Shown here: piece after piece, positions 5,987-10,431 of the stretch
How positions within the stretch are numbered: position 1 is the stretch's first letter
How the letters are laid out: each line of letters starts with the position of its first letter
Assembly: GCA_030425785.1 (NCBI GenBank)
Contig: JAUHYJ010000073.1
Span: forward strand, 1 to 10,431
Direction: 5' to 3'
DNA: 10,431 bases
Origin: Acidimicrobiia bacterium
Lineage (GTDB): Bacteria; Actinomycetota; Acidimicrobiia; Acidimicrobiales; Ilumatobacteraceae
The notes under the pieces: generated by a model
Database searches by the model: none
Seen by the model: only the letters and a program-made list of their open reading frames with translations
What the model was told of the DNA's origin: nothing
Made by a program: the position numbers and the translations under genes

Positions 5987-7153
5987 TCACCGCAGGAGCG
6001 AGAGCACGCCCTGCGGAACCTGGTTGGCCTGGGCCAGCATCGCCGTGCCGGCCTGGGACAGGATCTGGCTCTTGGTGAAGTTGGTCATCTCCGCCGCCAT
6101 GTCCGTGTCACGGATCCGGCTCTCGGAGGCGACCAGGTTCTCGGTCGTCACCTGCAGGTTGTTGATCATGGACTCGAAGCGGTTCTGGACCGCACCGAGC
6201 GAACCACGCTGCGTCGACACCGCCGAGATGGCGCCGTCGTAGGCGGTGATGGCCGCGGCCGCACCGGCGTCGCTCGTGACGTCGAGACCGGAGATGCCGA
6301 GCACCGTCGAGCTGACGGCACCGATCGACACGCTGAGCACGTCGGCCGCGTTCGCACCGATCTGGAACTGTGCACCGTTGCCGGTCGACGCCGAGGTGGC
6401 GGCGCCGATGCCGGTCGACGCCAGGGCGTCGTTGGTGCCGGCTGCCAGCGAGAACTGGCTCGTGCCCGTTGCCGAGAACGTGGTGCCGGCTGCGCCGGTG
6501 GACGCCGAGAACACGACCTCGTTGCCCTCGAGGCCTGCGGCACGCAGTGCCGCCGACGTGGCTCGGTTGAGCTCGGTGGCGTAGGAATCCGGGGTCGAGT
6601 AGGTGCCCGCAGCGAGCGTCGCCGTCACGGTCTGACCGGCGACGGTGATGCCGATCTCGTCGTTCGAGCCGCCCGTGACCGTGACGCCGCTGAACGCTGC
6701 GGCGGTGCCGGTCAGGCCCTCGCTGACACCGTAGGAGCCGTCGAGCAGCTTCTTGCCACCGAACTCGGTGCTCGAAGCGATGCGGTCGACCTCAGCGGTC
6801 AGCGCGGTGATCTCGGACTGGGCGGCCGAGCGGGCAGCCGAGTCGTTGGCACCGGAGTTGGCCGCCTGGACCGACAGGTCACGCATGCGGTTGAGCATGG
6901 TGTGCACCTCGTTCAGGGCGCCTTCAGCGGTCTGCACGACCGAGATGCCGTCCTGAGCGTTGCGGGTCGCCTGACGGAGACCACTCACCTGCGCACGCAG
7001 GCCCTGGCTGATGACGAGGCCGGCGGCGTCGTCAGCGGCCCGGTTGATCCGGAAGCCCGAGGAGAGCTTCTCGAGCGACTTGCCGAGCGACATGTTCGTC
7101 GTCGACAGGTTGCGGTAGGCGTTGATCGCCATGCTGTTTGAGTTGATACGCAT
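5987..7153 (-). CDS. fliC: Flagellin
   Basis: Structural subunit of the flagellar filament, exported through the flagellar channel with help of FliS. It has 388 residues. The N-terminal D0/D1 domain (1-140) is textbook: MRINSNSMAINAYRNL, the LSSGFRINRAADDAAGLVIS block (30-49), NAQDGISVVQTAEGALNEV, and RMRDLSVQAANSG (89-101). The C-terminal D1/D0 domain (about 285-388) has NRFESMINNL (324-333), SRIRDTDMAAEM (345-356) and the ending QANQVPQGVLSLLR. Between them (about 141-284) lies an Ala/Gly/Thr/Ser-rich, beta-type surface domain, including GGSNDEIGITVAG and TLAAGTY (161-185), which is also found in the FliD of this locus. The start ATG 7153 has GGAGG nine bases upstream. The gene has its own leader and a strong hairpin downstream, suggesting abundant separate expression. 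Confidence 0.97.
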   Translation of the reverse strand: MRINSNSMAINAYRNLSTTNMSLGKSLEKLSSGFRINRAADDAAGLVISQGLRAQVSGLRQATRNAQDGISVVQTAEGALNEVHTMLNRMRDLSVQAANSGANDSAARSAAQSEITALTAEVDRIASSTEFGGKKLLDGSYGVSEGLTGTAAAFSGVTVTGGSNDEIGITVAGQTVTATLAAGTYSTPDSYATELNRATSAALRAAGLEGNEVVFSASTGAAGTTFSATGTSQFSLAAGTNDALASTGIGAATSASTGNGAQFQIGANAADVLSVSIGAVSSTVLGISGLDVTSDAGAAAAITAYDGAISAVSTQRGSLGAVQNRFESMINNLQVTTENLVASESRIRDTDMAAEMTNFTKSQILSQAGTAMLAQANQVPQGVLSLLR

Positions 7154-7172
7154 TGTTCCCTACCTCCATGTA

Positions 7173-7190
7173 GGTGTTGTTGGTGTTGTT
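7173..7190 (-). repeat. Tandem 9-base repeat in the flagellin leader
   Basis: AACAACACC occurs twice in direct contact on the fliC strand, five bases before the GGAGG ribosome site. In a genome near 70% GC this A/C-rich, G-free stretch is conspicuous and should be unstructured in the mRNA. It may keep the ribosome site open or act as a translation enhancer (inference). Confidence 0.7.
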
Positions 7191-7192
7191 CG

Positions 7193-7212
7193 AGGTCCAA
7201 TCCGTTGGACCT
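7193..7212 (-). promoter_or_regulatory. 8-bp hairpin in the flagellin leader or promoter
   Basis: Perfect inverted repeat: AGGTCCAA, four-base loop, TTGGACCT. It lies about 40 bases before the fliC start. It could be an RNA stem in the leader or an operator for a dimeric regulator. The sequence alone does not decide. Confidence 0.5.
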
Positions 7213-7261
7213 GCCCCGTGGGGTGAACAGGACTGTCCTGCCCCGCGGAGTCCGTGCACGA

Positions 7262-7287
7262 AGGTCGGTGAGAAATCTCTCGGACCT
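7262..7287 (-). terminator. Imperfect hairpin just after cheX, possible terminator
   Basis: Arms of 12 bases (7262-7273 and 7276-7287) pair with two mismatches around a very short loop, 13 bases after the cheX stop. There is no uridine run. The position fits a weak terminator of the chemotaxis block, but a regulatory role for fliC is equally possible. Confidence 0.35.
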
Positions 7288-7299
7288 CCGCAGCGATCG

Positions 7300-7755
7300 T
7301 CAGGGCCGCTCGAAGAGCTCCCAGATCATGGGCTCGCCCGCGGCCGTGAAGGCGCAGGTGGCCGTCAATTGGCCACCGGCGACCGTCGGCTGGGTGCGCG
7401 ACACGATCGGCAGCGACAGCGTCGATGCGCCGCCGTCGTCGAGCAACCCCTTGACGTTGCCGCCGACGACGTTGGCGAGCTCGCCGAGCGCGTCGTCGAC
7501 GTCCTCACCGGCGAGCTCGGCGTCGGAGAGGCCGAGCAGGTCGGCGGCGAACCGCCGCGCCAGCGCATACGAGACGCGCACCTCGAGCGTCGCGGTCCAG
7601 GGGCCGCCGATCGAGATCGCCGAGAAGACGGCGTCGTCGATCGGTGCGGCCGCGCCGGCCGCGAGCTCTTCGTCGAGCAGGGTCGCCCAGACGAACTCGA
7701 TGATGCCTTGGAGCGTGTGCTCGTCGATGGTGGGGGTGTGCTGTTCGGTGAACAT
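7300..7755 (-). CDS. cheX: CheX-type chemotaxis phosphatase (CheY-P phosphatase)
   Basis: Proteins of the CheC/CheX/FliY family remove phosphate from CheY-P and so reset the motor signal. This one has 151 residues, normal for CheX. The diagnostic active-site helix is present as D88-x3-E92-x2-N95 (DALGELANVVGGNVK), followed by a Pro (P116) about 21 residues later. The alternating beta strands before it (AISIGGPWTATLEVRVSY) and after it (QLTATCAFTAAGEPMIWEL) fit the CheX fold. There is no signal peptide or membrane segment, so it is cytoplasmic. The start ATG 7755 has GGAGAG seven bases upstream. It lies 73 bases downstream of a second CheC/CheX-like gene and shares its strand with cheY, its likely substrate. 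Confidence in the family is high; that it acts on this particular CheY is inferred from proximity. Confidence 0.82.
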   Translation of the reverse strand: MFTEQHTPTIDEHTLQGIIEFVWATLLDEELAAGAAAPIDDAVFSAISIGGPWTATLEVRVSYALARRFAADLLGLSDAELAGEDVDDALGELANVVGGNVKGLLDDGGASTLSLPIVSRTQPTVAGGQLTATCAFTAAGEPMIWELFERP

Positions 7756-7770
7756 GGTCGGTCTCTCCGT

Positions 7771-7809
7771 GCGGGTGAGTCGGTGTCGGGCGGGTGGCGG
7801 GTGAGTCGG
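7771..7809. repeat. 13-bp direct repeat in the gap before cheX
   Basis: GCGGGTGAGTCGG occurs at 7771-7783 and again at 7797-7809, a centre spacing of 26 bases. The gap is otherwise G-rich. The repeats lie just upstream of the cheX ribosome site (7763-7768) on the transcribed strand. They may be a binding site for a regulator or simple sequence duplication. Confidence 0.6.
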
Positions 7810-7828
7810 GGCCGTGGCGCGGTCGGCG

Positions 7829-8317
7829 TCAGCTGGCGTAGAGCGCGAGCCGGCCGCTCCCGTAGTCGGTGACGGTCAGGTCGAACGAGCGCCGGCCGGC
7901 GGCGCGCACGATCAGGTCGCGCACGTCGTCGGGGACGCCGGTGGTGAGCTCGCGGATCTTCAAGTGCGCGACGCTCGGGCCGTTGAGGAGGGCGGTCAGG
8001 ATGTTGGCCACCTCGTGGAAGTTCTCGATCAGTCCCTCGGCGAGTTCCCCGGCGGCGATCGACTCCTCCGCCACGGGCTTCGGGATCATCGCCAGCGCCG
8101 CACCGGCGTAGCTGGCGAGCTGCAGGTCGGCGACGCACGCACCGCCGACCGTGCCGTCGTCTTCGACGAAGACGCCACAGACCCACACGTCGTCGTCGCC
8201 GTCGAGCTCGATCTCGGCGCGCTTGTCGACGCTCACGCCCTTGCCCAGCAGATCGGTGAAGAAGTCCCGCACCGTCTCGGGCACCGGCATGGTGCGGGTC
8301 GGCGTCGCGAGCGGCAT
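7829..8317 (-). CDS. CheC/CheX-like protein between cheY and cheX, role uncertain
   Basis: A 162-residue cytoplasmic protein I cannot name with certainty. The central helix (about 88-112, AGELAEGLIENFHEVANILTALLN) contains E102-x2-N105 and a Pro (P129) 24 residues on, resembling the phosphatase helix of CheC/CheX. The residue four before E102 is Glu, not the usual Asp or Ser. It is flanked by beta-type segments (AEIELDGDDDVWVCGVFV, 34-51; SFDLTVTDYGSGRLALYAS, 144-162). The start ATG 8317 overlaps the cheY stop by one base (TGATG), so it is translationally coupled to cheY. A longer open frame reaches upstream, but it lies opposite in phase to cheY and is Arg/His-rich nonsense. Possible roles: a second CheY-P phosphatase, a CheY-binding sink, or a motor adaptor. 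Family assignment is inference from motif and fold pattern only. Confidence 0.75.
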   Translation of the reverse strand: MPLATPTRTMPVPETVRDFFTDLLGKGVSVDKRAEIELDGDDDVWVCGVFVEDDGTVGGACVADLQLASYAGAALAMIPKPVAEESIAAGELAEGLIENFHEVANILTALLNGPSVAHLKIRELTTGVPDDVRDLIVRAAGRRSFDLTVTDYGSGRLALYAS

Positions 8318-8679
8318 CAGCCGACCAGCGATCCGATCACGTCGGCGAACCGACTGCCGTCGAACGGCTTGGTCAGCAAGAAGGCGGCACCTTCGGCGAT
8401 GGCACGCTCGCGCATGTCGGGGTTCGACTCCGACGTGACGAACCCGAACGGCGTCGTGTCGCCACGGCCGCGCAGGGCGGCGAGGAACTCGATGCCGGTC
8501 ATGTTCGGCATGTTCCAGTCGGACAGGATGAGCGTGGGCTGGAAGGTGTCGACCTGCGCGAGCGCGTCGGCGCCGTCGACGGCCTCCTGGACCTCGTCGA
8601 TCGGCACGCCGCTCTGGCGCAGCGTCCTGATGACGATCATGCGCATCGCCTTGCTGTCGTCTGCGACGAGAACTCGCAT
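8317..8679 (-). CDS. cheY: Chemotaxis response regulator CheY
   Basis: A stand-alone receiver domain of 120 residues, the size of CheY, with no output domain. When phosphorylated by CheA it would bind the flagellar switch and change rotation. The catalytic set is complete: acidic pair D7-D8, phosphoacceptor D54 in ILSDWNMPNMTG, T82 in FVTSES, and K104 in LLTKPFDG. The start ATG 8679 has GAGGAG six bases upstream. It is the first gene of the leftward chemotaxis block, whose next gene starts inside its stop. No CheA, CheW, CheB or CheR is present in this window, so its kinase must be elsewhere. The assignment to CheY, as against another single-domain regulator, rests on the flagellar setting and the CheX neighbours. 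Confidence 0.9.
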   Translation of the reverse strand: MRVLVADDSKAMRMIVIRTLRQSGVPIDEVQEAVDGADALAQVDTFQPTLILSDWNMPNMTGIEFLAALRGRGDTTPFGFVTSESNPDMRERAIAEGAAFLLTKPFDGSRFADVIGSLVG

Positions 8680-8819
8680 CGTGGGCTCCTCGGGGTACGG
8701 GGGTGGTGGTCAGATGTGTGTCGAGCGGTGCAGGGGCACCGTCGCTCGGGCGGCAACCGTTCGGTGCCGACACGTCGACGCCAGCAGGTCGTTCAGAAAT
8801 CGCGACCCGAGACGATCTC

Positions 8820-8850
8820 GACGTGACGGCACGCCGATCAGCCGCACGTC
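8820..8850 (+). promoter_or_regulatory. Bulged inverted repeat upstream of the sigma factor gene
   Basis: GACGTG-a-CGGC (8820-8830) is complementary to GCCG-CACGTC (8841-8850), giving ten base pairs with one bulged base around a ten-base loop. It lies 95 bases before the sigma factor start. It may be an operator or a leader stem; the function is not shown. Confidence 0.45.
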
Positions 8851-8929
8851 AAGATTTCGTCGCGTTGGTCAAGTCGGTGCCACGACGCGCCGAAACGTGC
8901 TTCGACCACGGCCCCCGCCAGGGTTCCCC

Positions 8930-8936
8930 AAGGAGG
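8930..8936 (+). promoter_or_regulatory. Ribosome binding site of the sigma factor gene
   Basis: AAGGAGG, nine bases before the ATG at 8946. It fixes the start of the sigma gene against the longer open frame that begins at 8703. Confidence 0.8.
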
Positions 8937-8945
8937 CAGAGAGAG

Positions 8946-9848
8946 ATGATGGACGTCTACGACGACACCGTTGACCAGTTCCGAGACGGCAACACCGCCC
9001 TCTTCAACCGACGCACCGAGATCCGCGATCAGTGGGCGCAGGCGTCGAACGACGAGACGGTGAGCAAGCGCCAGCTGCGCATCCTGCGCCGGCAACTCGA
9101 CGACGTCACGGCACAGATCGTCGACTTCAACATGGGGCTCGTGCGCTCCTACACCCGGCGCTTCGGTGGTGTCGCCTCGGCCGACGACCGCCAGGAGTTC
9201 GAGTCGGCCGGCATCCTCGGCCTGATGCGTGCCATCGACAGCTACGACCCCGACAGCGGGGCGTTCGGCCAGTGGGCGTTCAAGCCGATCCAGCGTGAGG
9301 TGCTCCGCGCCGTCCGCGACGTCGACCACCCGAATCTGAACCTGGGTGACTTCGAGAAGCGTCCGGCGATCCTGCGGGCCTTCGCCCAGCTGCAGAGCAT
9401 CGACGAGTCGTACCGCCCGTCCGACGAAGAGGTCGCCGCCGCCGCCGGTGCGACCGTCGGTCAGGTCCGCCGCGTGCTCGCCCCCGCCCAGCTCACCTCG
9501 ATGCACCAGCCGACCGGTGACGGCGAGGGTGGCGAGCTCGGCGACACCATCCCCTCGGACGACCCGACGACGGAGGCAGTGGTCATCTCCAAGGTCGCGC
9601 TGGTCGCCCTGCAGGAATTCGGCCTCAAGGCCCTCGACTCACGCGAGTTCTACGTCATCGTGCGCCGGTTCGGCCTCGACGGCGAGCCCGCCGAGAAGCT
9701 CGCCGTGATCGGCGAGTCGCTCGACCTGTCCCGCGAGGCGGTCCGCCAGATCGAGGCCAAGGCGCTCGCCAAGCTGCAGCACCCGATCGTGCTCCGCAAG
9801 CTGAACCGGGCCAGCCAGCGCACCGACCTCGCCGCCGCCGGCGTCTGA
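8946..9848 (+). CDS. Sigma-70 family RNA polymerase sigma factor, probably flagellar
   Basis: A 300-residue sigma factor. An N-terminal charged helix (about 1-58) replaces region 1. Region 2 spans about 59-128 (VDFNMGLVRSYTRRFGG, then FESAGILGLMRAIDSYDPDSGAFGQWAF). Region 3 lies at about 136-185 (DFEKRPAILRAFAQL and RPSDEEVAAAAGATVGQVRRVL). Region 4 lies at about 225-285, with the helix-turn-helix IGESLDLSREAVRQIEAKAL, followed by LQHP, as in RpoD-type factors. The usual 'F.TYA...I' of region 2.3/2.4 is replaced by FGQWAFKPI, so -10 recognition may differ. The start is ATG 8946 with AAGGAGG nine bases upstream; ATG 8949 directly follows. It diverges from cheY and is followed by a peptidase gene. 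The neighbours suggest it drives flagellar genes, like FliA, but region 4 is not FliA-like, so I give no symbol. Confidence 0.88.
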   Translation: MMDVYDDTVDQFRDGNTALFNRRTEIRDQWAQASNDETVSKRQLRILRRQLDDVTAQIVDFNMGLVRSYTRRFGGVASADDRQEFESAGILGLMRAIDSYDPDSGAFGQWAFKPIQREVLRAVRDVDHPNLNLGDFEKRPAILRAFAQLQSIDESYRPSDEEVAAAAGATVGQVRRVLAPAQLTSMHQPTGDGEGGELGDTIPSDDPTTEAVVISKVALVALQEFGLKALDSREFYVIVRRFGLDGEPAEKLAVIGESLDLSREAVRQIEAKALAKLQHPIVLRKLNRASQRTDLAAAGV

Positions 9849-9900
9849 TCCGTCTGCGCACCCGGTTGACGGTCGTCGCCCTCGACGGACGGTCAGCACC

Positions 9901-10431
9901 ATGGAAGCAGTCGCCGGGATCGCCGGGGTGACCGCACGGATCCGCTCGATCGAAGAGCGGTTCGCGCCGGCACCGGCCGCACCGGTGGATTCGATGTCGA
10001 GTGCCCCGGTGCTCGACGCCGGCCCGGCCTTCGATCCCTTCGGTGAGGCCTATCAGCGCGCCGTCGCCGCCGCCGGCACCGCGCCGCCGCCGGTGAACGT
10101 CGCGACCTCGGCCGGCACGGGTACACGCGCCCGATGGGCCGTCGAGAGCCTCCCCCCGGTCGGCGTCCCGGCCGGGGCGTCGAGCACCCGCGGATCGGCG
10201 ACGTCGTCCATCGGCGGCTACGGGCGGATGCCCGTGCCCGGTGTGCTCGCCCAGTTCGGCAACGGGCGGGTGCCGGCGAACGCGCTCGCGCCGATCGAGC
10301 AGAACGGCCACCGTCTGTACGGACCTGCCGCTGCGTCGTGGGACGCGATCGTCGATGCCGCGGCCGCCGACGGCATCGACCTCCGCATCACCGACTCGTA
10401 CCGGTCGTACGAGCAGCAGGTCGATCTCGCC
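9901..10431 (+). CDS. D-alanyl-D-alanine carboxypeptidase (VanY/M15-like), N-terminal 177 residues (cut by window edge)
   Basis: The ATG at 9901 opens a frame that stays open to the last base. Residues 1-20 (MEAVAGIAGVTARIRSIEER) form a helix without a signal peptide. Residues about 22-115 are a Pro/Ala/Ser/Gly-rich linker containing FDPFGEAYQRAV (44-55). From about 118 the M15B/VanY domain begins: FGNGRVPANALAPI (119-132), GHRL, then GIDLRITDSYRSYEQQVDLA (158-177), the segment that precedes the zinc-binding SxHxxG. The catalytic residues are outside the window. Such enzymes cut peptidoglycan stem peptides. The lack of a signal peptide, with the flagellar setting, suggests export through the flagellar system to open the wall for the rod, as FlgJ does elsewhere (inference). 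It follows the sigma gene after 52 bases; the ribosome site is weak (GGACGG). Confidence 0.85.
   Translation, partial: MEAVAGIAGVTARIRSIEERFAPAPAAPVDSMSSAPVLDAGPAFDPFGEAYQRAVAAAGTAPPPVNVATSAGTGTRARWAVESLPPVGVPAGASSTRGSATSSIGGYGRMPVPGVLAQFGNGRVPANALAPIEQNGHRLYGPAAASWDAIVDAAAADGIDLRITDSYRSYEQQVDLA

Larger units (their letters stand above)
7154..7299 (-). promoter_or_regulatory. fliC upstream region and leader with several inverted repeats
   Basis: The 146 bases between cheX and fliC probably hold the flagellin promoter and 5' leader. I could not find a convincing sigma-28 type (TAAA/GCCGATAA) or TTGACA/TATAAT promoter. Seen directly: GGAGG at 7163-7167 nine bases before the start; a tandem 9-mer (7173-7190); an 8-bp stem with a 4-base loop (7193-7212); a 6-bp inverted repeat (7228-7240); and an imperfect 12-bp arm repeat with two mismatches (7262-7287), which lies 13 bases after the cheX stop and could be its terminator. 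The role of each is inferred. Confidence 0.55.
8680..8945. promoter_or_regulatory. Divergent intergenic region between cheY and the sigma factor gene
   Basis: These 266 bases must hold promoters for both directions. No gene was seen in them. I found the cheY ribosome site (8686-8691, minus), the sigma-gene ribosome site (8930-8936, plus), and a bulged inverted repeat (8820-8850) whose loop carries GCCGATCA (8833-8840), one base from the sigma-28 type -10 element GCCGATAA. No TAAA sits at the proper distance upstream, so a promoter call is not safe. Confidence 0.5.

Noticed and set aside
5960..7141. Plus-strand open frame of 393 codons opposite fliC
   Set aside because: It exactly mirrors flagellin, which has every family motif. 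The antisense product has no recognisable pattern.
8318..8773. N-terminal extension of the 7829-8317 protein across cheY
   Set aside because: It would run through cheY in another phase and is Arg/His-rich. The one-base TGATG overlap at 8317 gives a natural start.
8833..8840. GCCGATCA as a firm sigma-28 promoter
   Set aside because: The -10-like octamer has one mismatch and no TAAA about 15 bases upstream, so it is only mentioned, not called as a promoter.
8703..8945. N-terminal extension of the sigma factor from ATG 8703
   Set aside because: The extension is Arg/Ala-rich without sigma region 1 features, and AAGGAGG lies at the proper distance before ATG 8946.
9849..9900. Small hairpin (CGTCG / CGACG) between the sigma and peptidase genes as a terminator
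   Set aside because: Only five base pairs and no uridine run. The two genes are more likely co-transcribed.
9655..10311. Minus-strand open frame of 218 codons opposite the sigma and peptidase genes
   Set aside because: It is antisense to two genes with recognisable domains. The product is Arg/Gly/Ala-rich and featureless.

Overview
The window is a high-GC (roughly 70% by eye) flagellar and chemotaxis locus. GC-rich codon thirds, GTG starts, four-base stop/start overlaps and the character of the proteins suggest an actinomycete. The long FliD, CheX-type phosphatase and sigma factor would fit Acidimicrobiia or a relative, but that placement is inference, since no 16S or other taxonomic marker is present.

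Almost everything lies on the minus strand, in three blocks read from right to left. (1) A chemotaxis output module: cheY (8317-8679), a CheC/CheX-like protein of unclear role (7829-8317) and cheX (7300-7755). (2) The filament block: fliC (5987-7153), with a structured leader upstream and a perfect 14-bp hairpin downstream, then fliD (3445-5826) and fliS (2916-3368). (3) A tightly overlapped basal-body block: a small helical protein that may be an export chaperone (2587-2919), a single-pass membrane protein of unknown function (2196-2579), fliH (1468-2199), flgB (1118-1471), flgC (699-1106), fliE (391-702) and the first 129 codons of fliF (1-387), which runs off the left edge. Blocks 2 and 3 have no convincing internal terminator after fliD and may be one long transcript.

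Diverging from cheY across a 266-bp intergenic region is a plus-strand pair. The first gene is a sigma-70 family factor (8946-9848) with an unusual region 2. The second is the start of a D-Ala-D-Ala carboxypeptidase (VanY/M15-like) gene (9901 to the right edge). In this setting the sigma factor is a candidate transcription factor for the flagellar genes, and the peptidase a candidate for opening the cell wall for the rod, where FlgJ or lytic transglycosylases act in other bacteria.

The gene products fit one another: export (FliH), MS-ring (FliF), rod and rod junction (FliE, FlgB, FlgC), filament and cap (FliC, FliD), chaperones (FliS and possibly the 110-aa protein), and the CheY signal with its candidate phosphatases. 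The most unusual item is the 127-aa membrane protein at 2196-2579. It has one transmembrane helix, a proline-rich cytoplasmic linker and a C-terminus that looks like the FliG-binding tail of FliF, with the tryptophan at the same distance from the end. No mobile elements, tRNA or rRNA genes, or CRISPR arrays were seen. No intergenic stretch exceeds 300 bases.
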